The notes: generated from the letters alone by a model not told the origin. A stretch of DNA of 64,000 nt from Litorivita sp040371945 (GCF_040371945.1 NZ_BAABWS010000001.1:1240001-1304000), one strand, 5' to 3'. Positions 1 through 8,917 are shown, counted from the first letter of the stretch. A program made the numbers and translations.

Positions 1-903
1 GCGGCCAAATTTCAACGTGCTTTCGCACAGGCTGACCGCACGGCTGATCGAGCCGACAAGCTTGGGCGCCATGCGCCGAACAGTGGGATCTTCGCTCATC
101 TCGATCCGGTCGGTAAAAAGCTGCGCAGACGTCAGGATATTGCGCAAATCATGGCTGATTTTGGCAACCGCCGCGCCCAATTGCGCCAAACGCTCCTTTT
201 GCTTGAGCGCGCCGGTGAGCTGCGTTTGCATCATCGACAGCGCCTCCTCCGCCTCGCGCAATTCGGTCACCCCCGCGCGCGGCGCATGGATGTTGCGCGC
301 ATCTTCGGGCGCGGCGGCATAGGCTTGCATATCGCCGACCAAGCGCTTGATCGGTTTGACCAAAAAGGCCCGCACCGCCAAAAACAACAACACCGCCGTA
401 AAGATAGAGATCACCGCAGAGAGCGCCAGAATGCGCAGCCCGTAGTCGATCATCGCCATGCGCAGCGGCGCGGTTTCCATCGTCACCTCGATCAAAACCC
501 CTGCCGAATTGGTCGGATACCCGATCAACCGGATCACCCGAGGTTGCGGGTCGAACAGCCGCGCCATCGCATCGCGGATCAGCACCACCGGACCCGCCCC
601 GCGCAAATCGAAGGTCGCATCAATCGGATGCGGCAAAGGCGACGACAACACCAGTTGCCGCGCCTCATCGCGCCGCAGCACCACGTTGAAGACCTCGGCG
701 TTGCGAAGCAGCTCTTCTTCGAGGTCCTCGGAAATCATATCATCGGCCAAAAGAGCGAGCGACGCGATCTGGGCCCGCTCAAGGCGCAACAAGAGGTAGT
801 CCTCGCGAAAACGCGCGATAGAGGGCACAAAGATCAGCACCTCCGCCAACATCACAAAGACGGTGGTCAGGATCAGGAAACGGCCTGATAGGGTGTTGAG
901 CAT
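1..903 (-). CDS. Sensor histidine kinase, 3' end cut by window edge
   Basis: The frame is open for 301 codons from an ATG at 903 down to base 1, without a stop. Hydrophobic segments at about residues 8-29 and 156-181 bracket a periplasmic sensing region. A HAMP-like linker follows (about 180-232), then a dimerisation/phosphoacceptor helix with the H-box SHDLRN, His251. The ATP-binding HATPase domain would lie beyond the window. It starts 22 bp after the stop of the flavin oxidoreductase gene and probably shares its transcript with that gene and the VTT gene. By family it autophosphorylates on His251 and passes phosphate to a response regulator. The ligand and the regulator are not visible here. 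Confidence 0.88.
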   Translation of the reverse strand, partial: MLNTLSGRFLILTTVFVMLAEVLIFVPSIARFREDYLLLRLERAQIASLALLADDMISEDLEEELLRNAEVFNVVLRRDEARQLVLSSPLPHPIDATFDLRGAGPVVLIRDAMARLFDPQPRVIRLIGYPTNSAGVLIEVTMETAPLRMAMIDYGLRILALSAVISIFTAVLLFLAVRAFLVKPIKRLVGDMQAYAAAPEDARNIHAPRAGVTELREAEEALSMMQTQLTGALKQKERLAQLGAAVAKISHDLRNILTSAQLFTDRIEMSEDPTVRRMAPKLVGSISRAVSLCESTLKFGR

Positions 904-925
904 TCTCTCTCCGTCGTCGCCGGTC

Positions 926-2344
926 TCAGGGCAGCAATCGCTGCACCAACCATACGGCGCGTTTCACCAAAGTGCTATCAAAGAGGCGCGGCGAGAAATA
1001 GGCCCCAGCCGCGCGTTTGTTCACCTCGGAGATGGTCGGATAGGGCGCGACCATGCCCGCCACGGCCGACAGTTTCATCTTGTTGGCGATCACCATCGAC
1101 CACATCGCGATCAACTCGCCCGCCTGATGGCCTGCGATGGACACGCCAACGGGGCGGCCTTTGACCACCATCAATTTGATCCGGCCGGTGGTTTTGCGCT
1201 CTGCAATGGCGCGGTCATTATGGGCATAATCGAACCGCACCACTTCCAATTTGTCCCCATGGGCCGCGCGGGCCTCGGCCTCGCTCATGCCGACTTGCGC
1301 CAGTTCGGGATCGGTATAGGTGGCCCAAGGGATATGCGATGTCGGCGCCTTGGCGGGCAATCCGAACAGGGCCGAGCGGATGATGATCCCCGCGTGATAG
1401 CCCGCAACATGGGTAAATTGCAGCCCGCCCGCCACATCGCCAATCGCATAAACGCGGCGGTTGCTGGTGCGCAAACGCGCGTCCACTTGGATACCGGTTT
1501 TGCTACGCTCGATGCCTGCCTTTTCAAGGTCGAGCTTTTCAACATTTGCCTTGCGCCCCACGGCCAAAAGCAAATGCGAGCCGGTAAAGCTGCGCCCGTC
1601 CTTGGCCGTCACGGTGATATTGCCCGCCGCGCCTGCGATATTGGCGGCCATCGCGCCTTCGGCAATCTCGATGCCTTCGCCGCGCAGCTTGTCCAAAACA
1701 ATCGCCGCCATCTCCGGATCATCCTTGGGCAAAGCTTTGCCGCCCTCGATCACCGTGACTTTGGAGCCAAGCCGCCGGTGCGCTTGCGCCATCTCCATGC
1801 CAATCGGCCCGCCGCCGATGATGAGCAGATGCGCAGGCTGCTCGCGCAAATCAAACAGCGTCTCGTTGGTCAGAAACGGCACATCCGCCAGCCCGTCAAT
1901 GGGCGGCACCAAGGGCGACGATCCGGTCGCCACCACGATGCGGCGCGCTTTGATCCGGTTCTCGCCCGCCTCGACCTCATGTTCGGAGACAAACCGCCCG
2001 AACTCGCGGATCACCTGCACTCCAAAGCCTTCAAACCGCTCTTGGCTATCCACCGGCGCGATGGTTTCGATCACCTGCGCAACGTGATCTTTGGCGGCGC
2101 TGTAGCTCACATCGGGCAAGACGGGCGCGACGCCAAACGGCGCCCCCGCCCCCATGGCATGCGCGGCCTTGCCCGAAGCCAACAGCGCCTTGGACGGCAC
2201 GCAGCCATAGTTGAGGCAATCGCCGCCCATTTTATGGCCTTCGAGAAGCACCACCTTGGCGCCCATTTGCGCCGCGCCCGCCGCCACCGACAAACCGCCC
2301 GACCCCGCACCGATCACCAGAAGGTCACATTTGATCCGCTTCAT
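926..2344 (-). CDS. Pyridine nucleotide-disulfide oxidoreductase, MerA/Lpd-like
   Basis: A 472-residue flavoprotein of the dihydrolipoamide dehydrogenase/mercuric reductase fold. An FAD dinucleotide-binding GxGxxG lies at about 11-17. The redox-active CLNYGC has Cys43 and Cys48. A second nucleotide-binding GGGPIG motif is in the middle, followed by a C-terminal dimerisation domain. The usual His-Pro-Thr of Lpd at the C-terminal active site reads YPTISE, which resembles mercuric reductase, but the C-terminal Cys-Cys pair of MerA is absent and there is no HMA domain. It is therefore probably neither a true Lpd nor a true MerA; the substrate is unknown. It starts 1 bp after the stop of the VTT-domain gene, so the two are translationally linked. 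Fusions and pairs of these two families are known. Confidence 0.9.
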   Translation of the reverse strand: MKRIKCDLLVIGAGSGGLSVAAGAAQMGAKVVLLEGHKMGGDCLNYGCVPSKALLASGKAAHAMGAGAPFGVAPVLPDVSYSAAKDHVAQVIETIAPVDSQERFEGFGVQVIREFGRFVSEHEVEAGENRIKARRIVVATGSSPLVPPIDGLADVPFLTNETLFDLREQPAHLLIIGGGPIGMEMAQAHRRLGSKVTVIEGGKALPKDDPEMAAIVLDKLRGEGIEIAEGAMAANIAGAAGNITVTAKDGRSFTGSHLLLAVGRKANVEKLDLEKAGIERSKTGIQVDARLRTSNRRVYAIGDVAGGLQFTHVAGYHAGIIIRSALFGLPAKAPTSHIPWATYTDPELAQVGMSEAEARAAHGDKLEVVRFDYAHNDRAIAERKTTGRIKLMVVKGRPVGVSIAGHQAGELIAMWSMVIANKMKLSAVAGMVAPYPTISEVNKRAAGAYFSPRLFDSTLVKRAVWLVQRLLP

Positions 2345-2345
2345 G

Positions 2346-3125
2346 TCAGATCCCTTTCCGCCCGCGCAGGGCCTTGATCACAATCGGCAAAGCGGCCAAA
2401 GCGCAAAGCCCGAGGATTGGCAGCAATATCTGTGGCTCAAAGATAATGCCCAAATCCGGCTTTTCACCCCGTGCAAAAATTTCTCCCAATCCGGCCCCCA
2501 CCGAGGTGTAGACCAATCCGCCTGGAATAATGCCAAAGAAGGTCGAGATCACGAACCGCCGCAGCGGGACCCCGACCAAGGCCGGCACCAGATTGGCCAC
2601 GAAAAACGGCACGGCGGGCACCAGACGGATCAAGAACAGCATCGACCATTGGTTCTCATCAATGCCCGCTTTGATCCGGCTGACCACACCGTCGCCCGCC
2701 TCCATCTTTTGCGCCAGCTTCGCGCCCAGCCCCCAGCGCGCGGCCAAAAATATCACCGCCGCGCCAAGCGTCGCCGCAAGCACGTTAAAAAGCGTGCCTG
2801 GAAAGACGCCGAAAAGGAACCCGCCGGTCAATGTGGCGATCGTCGCACCTGGCAAGGAGAAGGCGACAATGGCCACATAGGCCACGATGAACACCGCCGC
2901 AGTCGCCAGATAATGCGCATCGCGGAACGCTTCCAGCGCCTCGCGGTTCTGCGCAAGCGCATCAAAGCTGAGCACATCACGCAAGAACACAGCGCCCAAG
3001 ATCGCCGCGACCGCGATCGCCACCAAAGGCGCGGCGCGGCGCAGCGCGGATTTCGGGGCGGCGGCTTGGCCCGCCGCGGGTGCATCGGTCTTGGCCTGCA
3101 TAATGTGATCCATATCTTTGCTCAT
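2346..3125 (-). CDS. TVP38/TMEM64 family (VTT domain) membrane protein
   Basis: About 259 residues. A polar N-terminus is followed by several membrane segments and the VTT hallmarks: GGFLFG, then RLVPAVPFF, then GIIPGGLVY with a small-residue run. Related proteins (DedA/TVP38 superfamily) act in the inner membrane, some as lipid scramblases or proton-linked transporters; the role here is not known. I chose ATG 3125. An in-frame TTG at 3134 and a later ATG are alternatives, and no clear Shine-Dalgarno decides. It is first in a likely three-gene unit with the flavin oxidoreductase and the histidine kinase. Confidence 0.85.
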   Translation of the reverse strand: MSKDMDHIMQAKTDAPAAGQAAAPKSALRRAAPLVAIAVAAILGAVFLRDVLSFDALAQNREALEAFRDAHYLATAAVFIVAYVAIVAFSLPGATIATLTGGFLFGVFPGTLFNVLAATLGAAVIFLAARWGLGAKLAQKMEAGDGVVSRIKAGIDENQWSMLFLIRLVPAVPFFVANLVPALVGVPLRRFVISTFFGIIPGGLVYTSVGAGLGEIFARGEKPDLGIIFEPQILLPILGLCALAALPIVIKALRGRKGI

Positions 3126-3471
3126 GACGGGCAAACTGCGCGCAGCGCGCGCGATTGCAAAAGCATTTCATCCGATCTCACGGGCGCTTGATCACGCGTG
3201 AGAGCCAAACCCAAGCAGGCAAGGCCCACGTCAAGCGGCTGTAACATTTGCGCAAGAGCCGCAGCCCCTTCGCAGTGCCCGCCCGATCGGGTAGGATCGC
3301 GGCGCAAAGCCGCCTGAAATGCGAATTGGGCGACTGCGGTGCAAATTTCGCCGAAAACACCCCCGAGGGGGTTTGACTTATTCGGGCCGCCCCCCTATAG
3401 CACGGGCTTCGAATGACCAAGGGCGTGCGAATCCCGCGCGCTCCCCGCCTTTGACAGATGGAGACGGAGCG
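3126..3471. other. Intergenic region between divergent units
   Basis: There is no convincing gene in this stretch. It must hold the promoter of the leftward VTT unit and holds the rightward rpmH promoter, described separately. The short frames here have no recognisable motifs and unlike codon use. Confidence 0.6.
3373..3401 (+). promoter_or_regulatory. Sigma70-like promoter of rpmH
   Basis: TTGACT (3373-3378), a 17-bp spacer, then TATAGC (3396-3401), about 70 bp before the rpmH start. The run of C just before TATA recurs at the rpmC and rpsL promoters of this window. Confidence 0.75.
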
Positions 3472-3606
3472 ATGAAACGCACCTACCAACCTTCGAACCT
3501 GGTTCGCAAACGCCGCCACGGTTTCCGCTCGCGCATGGCCACCAAAGCCGGTCGCAAGATTTTGAACGCGCGCCGCGCACGTGGCCGCAAATCGCTGAGC
3601 GCATAA
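3472..3606 (+). CDS. rpmH: 50S ribosomal protein L34
   Basis: A 44-residue, very basic protein beginning MKRTYQPSNLVRKRRHGFR, the conserved full-length L34 signature. It binds 23S rRNA in the large subunit. The start at 3472 is preceded by GGAGACGGAGCG, a good ribosome-binding region. As in most bacteria it heads the rpmH-rnpA-yidD-yidC neighbourhood. A strong promoter lies upstream and an unusual hairpin separates it from rnpA. Confidence 0.98.
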   Translation: MKRTYQPSNLVRKRRHGFRSRMATKAGRKILNARRARGRKSLSA

Positions 3607-3643
3607 GCGCAGCTCGCATATACGCGGCGATTTTCGAGATGAC

Positions 3644-3704
3644 ACCGCCGGAGGCCCCCGAGGTTGGCATATGTGCCAAACCGAGGGAGAATGCCTCCGG
3701 CGGT
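3644..3704 (+). terminator. 12-bp stem-loop between rpmH and rnpA (attenuator or leader)
   Basis: ACCGCCGGAGGC (3644-3655) pairs perfectly with GCCTCCGGCGGT (3693-3704). The 37-nt loop contains a second small inverted repeat, TTGGCA/TGCCAA. No T-run follows, so partial termination, RNA processing or translation control of rnpA fits better than full termination. Confidence 0.55.
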
Positions 3705-3744
3705 TTCCGTTTGTCCAAACGGCAGTTCCGGTGTCTGTAACGCC

Positions 3745-4164
3745 ATGAGCAAAATCCTCACCCTGCGCAAACGCGCCGATTTTCTGACCGCTGCGCGCGC
3801 GCGGCGTCAAGGCACCGGTGCGATGATGGTGCAGGGACGCAAACGCGTAAAGGGCGAAGCGCAGGGCGACGCGATCCGCGTTGGATTTACCTGTTCCAAA
3901 AAGGTCGGCAATGCGGTCGCGCGCAACCGTGCCAAACGCCGCCTGCGTGAGGCCGCGCGCCTTGTTCTGCCCGAGCATGGCCGCGCCGGATGGGATTATG
4001 TGTTGATCGGCCGTGCGCAGGCGACGGCAAGCCGCCCCTTTGAGGCGCTTAAATCCGATCTGGCCTATGCCCTGCGCAAGCTGCATGACGGCAGCGCGCA
4101 GCCCGCCTCGGCCCCGCGCCGCCCGCGCGCCAAAAGCGCCCCCAAGACCGGCGGCGCGTCATGA
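3745..4164 (+). CDS. rnpA: Ribonuclease P protein component
   Basis: 139 residues from ATG 3745 (MSKILTLRKRADFL). The RNR signature region is present (NRAKRRLREAAR), preceded by the FTCSKKVGNAV strand. The protein binds the RNase P RNA and helps cleave the 5' leader of pre-tRNAs. The frame is open to 3664, but that extension crosses the upstream hairpin and has no family similarity, so I reject it. The C-terminal tail after about residue 115 is rich in Ala, Pro and Arg and looks disordered. The stop overlaps the yidD start (ATGA), which implies coupled translation. Confidence 0.95.
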   Translation: MSKILTLRKRADFLTAARARRQGTGAMMVQGRKRVKGEAQGDAIRVGFTCSKKVGNAVARNRAKRRLREAARLVLPEHGRAGWDYVLIGRAQATASRPFEALKSDLAYALRKLHDGSAQPASAPRRPRAKSAPKTGGAS

Positions 4165-4412
4165 GCCCGCTTGCGCATCTGCTTGCCCTGCCCATTCGCG
4201 CATATCGCTTGATCTTCTCGCCGTGGGTCGGCTTCAATTGCCGCTATCAACCCACCTGCTCGGCCTATGCTTTAGAAGCTCTACAAAAACATGGCGCCTT
4301 AAAGGGCGGCTGGATGGCGGCCAAACGGATCGGACGGTGCAACCCATGGGGCAATTGCGGCTATGACCCCGTTCCGGACAAAGGCCAATCCACCTGCGGC
4401 CATCGCCATTAG
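4161..4412 (+). CDS. yidD: Membrane protein insertion efficiency factor YidD
   Basis: 83 residues with the YidD core: an N-terminal amphipathic helix, then FNCRYQPTCSAYALEAL with its conserved cysteines, and a RIGRCNPWGNCGYDPVP segment. YidD is a peripheral inner-membrane protein that helps YidC-dependent insertion. The ATG overlaps the rnpA stop by four bases. yidC follows about 2.7 kb later, after ttcA and the EAL gene. Confidence 0.96.
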   Translation: MSPLAHLLALPIRAYRLIFSPWVGFNCRYQPTCSAYALEALQKHGALKGGWMAAKRIGRCNPWGNCGYDPVPDKGQSTCGHRH

Positions 4413-4452
4413 CCCGCTTGCCCGAATCCTGCCAAAGGCCTAAAGCCCAGAT

Positions 4453-5322
4453 ATGCTTGATGAACCCGATGATATTCACCCGCTGTTTCACGGCGCACCC
4501 AAAACCACCGAGTTTCGCAAACTGCGCAAACGAATCGTGCGCTATACCCGCGAGGCGATCGAACAATACGGCATGATCGAACGCGGTGCGCGCTGGCTTG
4601 TGTGCCTGTCGGGCGGCAAGGACAGCTATACGCTGCTCGCGGTGCTGCATGAGCTCAAATGGCGCGGCCTGCTGCCGGTCGAGCTTCTGGCATGTAACCT
4701 CGATCAAGGCCAACCGGGGTTTCCGGCGACCGTCTTGCCCGAGTTTCTCGAGAAAATGGGTGTCGAGCACCGGATCGAATATCAAGACACCTATAGCATC
4801 GTAATGGACAAGGTCCCTGCGGGGCGCACGTTTTGTGCGCTTTGCTCGCGGCTGCGGCGCGGCAATCTTTACCGGATCGCCCGCGAAGAAGGCTGCTCGG
4901 CGGTGGTCTTGGGCCATCACCGCGACGACATCCTCGAGACGTTTTTCATGAATCTGTTCCACGGCGGGCGTTTGGCGACAATGCCGCCGAAATTGGTCAA
5001 TGAAGAGGGCGATCTTTTCGTCTACCGCCCCCTCGCCCATGTCGCCGAATCAGATTGCGAACGATTCGCCGCTGAAATGAAGTATCCGATCATCCCCTGC
5101 GACCTTTGCGGAAGCCAAGATGGCCTGCAACGTCAACAGGTTAAGGCGATTCTCGATGGATGGGAAAAGAACACACCCGGCCGCCGTCAGGTGATGTTTC
5201 GCGCGCTCATGAATGCGCGCCCGTCGCATTTGCTTGACCCCAAACTGTTCGATTTCGCCAACCTTACGTTAGGTCAGGGTGAAAAAGATGCAAATTTTAG
5301 TCAAATCCCTAACGTCCGTTAA
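4453..5322 (+). CDS. ttcA: tRNA 2-thiocytidine(32) synthetase TtcA
   Basis: 289 residues. The PP-loop ATP-pyrophosphatase motif SGGKDS is at 53-58. Cluster cysteines occur at 128/131 (CALC) and 216/219 (CDLC), matching the cysteines that bind the [4Fe-4S] cluster of TtcA. The enzyme adenylates and thiolates cytidine 32 of certain tRNAs. It starts 40 bp after yidD and lacks a clear Shine-Dalgarno. The next gene begins 54 bp later, so the run rpmH to yidC may be partly co-transcribed. Confidence 0.95.
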   Translation: MLDEPDDIHPLFHGAPKTTEFRKLRKRIVRYTREAIEQYGMIERGARWLVCLSGGKDSYTLLAVLHELKWRGLLPVELLACNLDQGQPGFPATVLPEFLEKMGVEHRIEYQDTYSIVMDKVPAGRTFCALCSRLRRGNLYRIAREEGCSAVVLGHHRDDILETFFMNLFHGGRLATMPPKLVNEEGDLFVYRPLAHVAESDCERFAAEMKYPIIPCDLCGSQDGLQRQQVKAILDGWEKNTPGRRQVMFRALMNARPSHLLDPKLFDFANLTLGQGEKDANFSQIPNVR

Positions 5323-5376
5323 AACTTAGTTGAGACACCGCGCTTAGTCTGACCGCGAGTCAGAAGGAAACCGCAC

Positions 5377-6927
5377 ATGTCGCAGCGCGCCGGCCAACGG
5401 ATCGCACATCTCAGGCAAAAGCTCCGGTATACGCTTTCCGGTCCGCAATTGTTGGCATTCCTGCCCGCGATGGCGCTGGGTGCGTTTTGGATTGGCGGCG
5501 AGATGTCGCTGTTGATGATGTCTCTGGGTCTGCCGATGCTCTTTGCCTTGGTGGGCGGTTTTGATCCCGACCGCTCGGTCGCGCTCGGCCGCTCCCATGA
5601 CAGCGTCACCGGCCTTGCCCTGCGCGACAGCCTTGAACTGGCTCTGGAACAAGCAATGACCGCGTCCATCGGCACGGCCCGCTCGACGGGTTGCTTTATG
5701 CTGGAGCTTGACGATTTCTCGGTGATCCTCGACCGCTACGGACAGGCCGCCGCCGACGAGATGCTGCACCGCACCTCCGACCGTTTGCGCGATGTCTTGC
5801 GCGATGGCGATCTGGTCTGCCGCCTTGGCGACAGCCGCTTTGGCGTGGCGCTGGCCCCTGTCCCGCATCTTGACTTGGAAGTCTCGATCCAAATGGCCTC
5901 CCGACTTCAGGCCGCGATTGAAGAGCCGATTTCCCTCGATGCGACAACAATTTACGTCTCCTGCTCCATCGGTTTCTGCCTCGCCTCGCGCGCCCCCAAA
6001 CCGAATGGCGCGGCGCTGTTCTCGGCCGCATCCGTTGCCCTCGCCGAAGCCAGCCGTCACAGCCCGTCCGCCATTCGCGCCTATACCGACGAAATGAAAC
6101 GCTCCGAGACCACACGCCACGTCTTTATGGACGAAGTCGCGATGGCATTGGAGAACGGCCAGATCCAACCGTGGTTCCAACCGCAGATCAGCACCGACAC
6201 CGGCCTAGTCACCGGTTTCGAGGCCTTGGCGCGCTGGCAGCACCCCAAACGGGGCATGATTTCACCCGCTGAATTTCTGCCCGCGCTCGAGCAAAGCGGC
6301 CAGTTGGAGCGGCTTGGCGAGGTCATGCTCTTCCACGCCTTGACGGCCTTGCGCGCATGGGATGCAGCGGGTTTGGATGTGCCGCATGTCGGGGTGAACT
6401 TTGCAGGTGACGAGCTACGCAATCCCAAGCTGGTGGATAAAATTCGCTGGGACCTCGACCGCTTTAACCTGCCCCCCGAACGGCTCTCGGTTGAAGTGCT
6501 CGAAACCGTGGTCGCCTCGTCCCCCGAAGATATGATTTCGCGCAATATCAACGGGTTGGCCAAAATGGGCTGCCGGATTGACCTCGACGATTTCGGCACC
6601 GGACATGCCTCGATTTCCTCGATCCGTCGCTTTGCCGTGGAGCGGATCAAGATCGACCGCAGCTTCGTCATGAAGGTTGACCGTGACCCCGAGCAACAGC
6701 GGATGGTCGCCGCGATCTTGACCATGGCCGAACGGCTCGGCCTCGACACGCTGGCCGAAGGCGTGGAAACAGTCGGGGAGCATGCAATGCTCTCGCAACT
6801 CGGCTGCGGTCACGTCCAAGGCTTTGGGATCGCCCGCCCCATGCCCTTCGACAAGACGATCGAGTGGATCACCCAACACAATGCCAAGCTCGACGATACG
6901 CCAAAGGTCTGGAATCGTTTACGCTGA
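5377..6927 (+). CDS. Membrane-anchored EAL phosphodiesterase with degenerate GGDEF
   Basis: 516 residues. Two membrane helices (about 25-62) are followed by a GGDEF-fold domain whose active-site loop reads LGDSRF (about 150-155) in place of GGDEF, so it is probably inactive as a cyclase. A complete-looking EAL domain follows: EAL at 282-284, then the LDDFGTGHAS loop, the KIDRSF lysine and the AEGVET motif. Predicted activity is hydrolysis of cyclic di-GMP, with the GGDEF remnant possibly sensing GTP. A Shine-Dalgarno AAGGA precedes ATG 5377. It sits between ttcA and yidC, an unusual spot for a signalling enzyme. Confidence 0.92.
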   Translation: MSQRAGQRIAHLRQKLRYTLSGPQLLAFLPAMALGAFWIGGEMSLLMMSLGLPMLFALVGGFDPDRSVALGRSHDSVTGLALRDSLELALEQAMTASIGTARSTGCFMLELDDFSVILDRYGQAAADEMLHRTSDRLRDVLRDGDLVCRLGDSRFGVALAPVPHLDLEVSIQMASRLQAAIEEPISLDATTIYVSCSIGFCLASRAPKPNGAALFSAASVALAEASRHSPSAIRAYTDEMKRSETTRHVFMDEVAMALENGQIQPWFQPQISTDTGLVTGFEALARWQHPKRGMISPAEFLPALEQSGQLERLGEVMLFHALTALRAWDAAGLDVPHVGVNFAGDELRNPKLVDKIRWDLDRFNLPPERLSVEVLETVVASSPEDMISRNINGLAKMGCRIDLDDFGTGHASISSIRRFAVERIKIDRSFVMKVDRDPEQQRMVAAILTMAERLGLDTLAEGVETVGEHAMLSQLGCGHVQGFGIARPMPFDKTIEWITQHNAKLDDTPKVWNRLR

Positions 6928-7090
6928 TCCGGTCCATGTGATGTTTGGCCCCCCTATTCCCGCGCGCTTCTATAAGGTCCGTGCAAAATAAGGCGATTTG
7001 CCTGCTATTTGAGCAATATCCGCTTGACCTTTGGACCTGCACTCTGTTGAACCGGCGTGACCAAATTAATGCACGGGGATGCCTTCCGAT

Positions 7091-8917
7091 ATGGATGATC
7101 AGAACAAGAACCTAATCCTTGCAAGCGCGCTCAGCTTTGCTGTGATCCTGATCTGGTTCGTGCTCTTCCCGCCCCCCGAAGCCCCCGTCACCCCCGACGC
7201 CGCTCCCGCAGCGACCGCGCAAGTCGAAGGCGCCGCCCCCATCACCGGCGCCGCATCGAGCGCTCGGACGACCGCGGCCCCTGCTGCATCGGCTCAAGCG
7301 GCGGATCTGGATTTCGCCAATGCGCCCCGCGTTGCGATTGAAACATCGCGTGTCAAAGGCTCCCTGTCGCTTTTGGGCGGCTACATCGATGAACTGGCGC
7401 TCAAAGATTACCGCGACACTTTGGACACAGGCAGCGAGATCGTATCCCTGCTGACCCCGCGCGGCCATGACGGCGCCTATTACGCCTTCTTTGGTTGGGC
7501 CGCAGGTCAGAACCTCGCCGCCGAAGACGTGCCCGGGGCAAAAACCCTGTGGAGCCTTGAAAACGGCGACACATTGACCGAAAGCACCCCGATCACAATC
7601 GCTTGGACAAATGCCAAAGGTTTGACCTTTCGCGTGACGCTCTCGATCGACGAAGATTACATGTTCTCGGCCGAGCAAAGCGTCACCAATGACAGCGGCG
7701 AAAGCGTCGCTCTGTCGCCCTATGGCATGTTGGTGCGCCACGGTCTGCCCGACAACCTCAAGAAATTCTTCATTCTGCACGAAGGCCTTGTCGCCATGGC
7801 CGATGGCACATTGACCGAAGCCTCCTACAAGGATTTCACCGACTTCCCCGCCGATAACAATTATGTCGGCGTTTATAATGAGGTGACGCAAGTCAGCGAA
7901 AGCGGCTGGACCGGTTTTACCGATCATTACTGGATGACCACGCTGATTCCCGCCACCGATGGCCCCTTCTCGACCGCCGCGATCTACAGCCAAGCCTCCG
8001 ACATCTATCAAACGCAGGCCGTATTACCGCGTCTCGAAGTCGGCGCCGGCGCAACCGCGACCAGCGCGATGAAGCTTTTCGCCGGTGCGAAAGAATGGGA
8101 AACCATCCGCAATTACCAAAACCGCGATGGCGTGACCAAATTCCTCGACAGCATCGATTGGGGTTGGTTCTTCTTCCTGACCAAACCGATTTTCGCGGTT
8201 CTGCACTGGTTGAACGGCGTGCTCGGCAATATGGGCCTTGCGATCATCGCCCTGACCTTGCTGCTCAAGGCGTTGCTCTTTCCGCTGGCCTATAAATCCT
8301 ATGCCTCGATGGCGAAGATGAAGGAACTGCAGCCGCAGCTTGAAAAGCTCAAAAAGGATGCGGGCGATGACAAGGCCAAGCTGCAACAAGAGATGATGGC
8401 GCTCTACAAGAAGGAAAAGGTCAATCCGGCGGCAGGCTGTTTGCCGATCCTGATGCAGATCCCGATCTTCTTCTCGCTCTACAAGGTGATCTTCGTCACC
8501 CTCGAATTGCGGCACGCGCCCTTCTACGGCTGGATCCGCGATCTCTCCGCGCCTGATCCCAGCTCGATCCTGAACCTCTTTGGCCTCTTGCCCTTCGCGG
8601 CCCCTGCGCCGGAATCGCTTTTGGCAATCATCTCTTTGGGCGTCTTGCCGATCTTGCTGGGGATTTCCATGTGGGTGCAGCAAAAGCTCAACCCTGCCCC
8701 CACCGATCCGGTGCAGGCTCAAATCTTTGGCTGGATGCCTTGGGTGTTCATGTTCATGCTCGGCGGCTTTGCCTCCGGCCTAGTGATCTACTGGATCGCG
8801 AACAACACGATCACCTTCACGCAGCAATATCTGATCATGCGCCACCACGGGTATAAGCCCGATGTCTTTGGCAACATCAAACAAAGCTTCAGCCGCAAAA
8901 AGCCCGAGGTCAAATGA
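7091..8917 (+). CDS. yidC: Membrane protein insertase YidC
   Basis: 608 residues from ATG 7091 (MDDQNKN, the usual N-terminus; GGGG lies about 12 bp upstream). An in-frame ATG at 7079 is too close to that purine run. One N-terminal membrane helix, an Ala/Pro-rich linker and a large periplasmic beta domain (to about 350) are followed by the Oxa1/YidC core with GCLPILMQIPIFFSLYKV and further membrane helices. It inserts proteins into the inner membrane, alone or with SecYEG. The basic C-terminal tail fits ribosome contact. The stop overlaps the next start (ATGA). Confidence 0.97.
   Translation: MDDQNKNLILASALSFAVILIWFVLFPPPEAPVTPDAAPAATAQVEGAAPITGAASSARTTAAPAASAQAADLDFANAPRVAIETSRVKGSLSLLGGYIDELALKDYRDTLDTGSEIVSLLTPRGHDGAYYAFFGWAAGQNLAAEDVPGAKTLWSLENGDTLTESTPITIAWTNAKGLTFRVTLSIDEDYMFSAEQSVTNDSGESVALSPYGMLVRHGLPDNLKKFFILHEGLVAMADGTLTEASYKDFTDFPADNNYVGVYNEVTQVSESGWTGFTDHYWMTTLIPATDGPFSTAAIYSQASDIYQTQAVLPRLEVGAGATATSAMKLFAGAKEWETIRNYQNRDGVTKFLDSIDWGWFFFLTKPIFAVLHWLNGVLGNMGLAIIALTLLLKALLFPLAYKSYASMAKMKELQPQLEKLKKDAGDDKAKLQQEMMALYKKEKVNPAAGCLPILMQIPIFFSLYKVIFVTLELRHAPFYGWIRDLSAPDPSSILNLFGLLPFAAPAPESLLAIISLGVLPILLGISMWVQQKLNPAPTDPVQAQIFGWMPWVFMFMLGGFASGLVIYWIANNTITFTQQYLIMRHHGYKPDVFGNIKQSFSRKKPEVK

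Noticed and set aside
151..888. Plus-strand open frame opposite the histidine kinase
   Set aside because: The minus-strand frame contains membrane helices, a HAMP linker and an H-box; the plus-strand product is a low-complexity Arg/His/Gln-rich shadow.
926..2344. Assignment as mercuric reductase or as dihydrolipoamide dehydrogenase
   Set aside because: C-terminal Cys-Cys of MerA and the HPT active-site His of Lpd are both missing.
3664..3744. Extension of rnpA upstream to 3664
   Set aside because: It reads through the rpmH-rnpA hairpin and does not match RnpA; ATG 3745 gives the family N-terminus.
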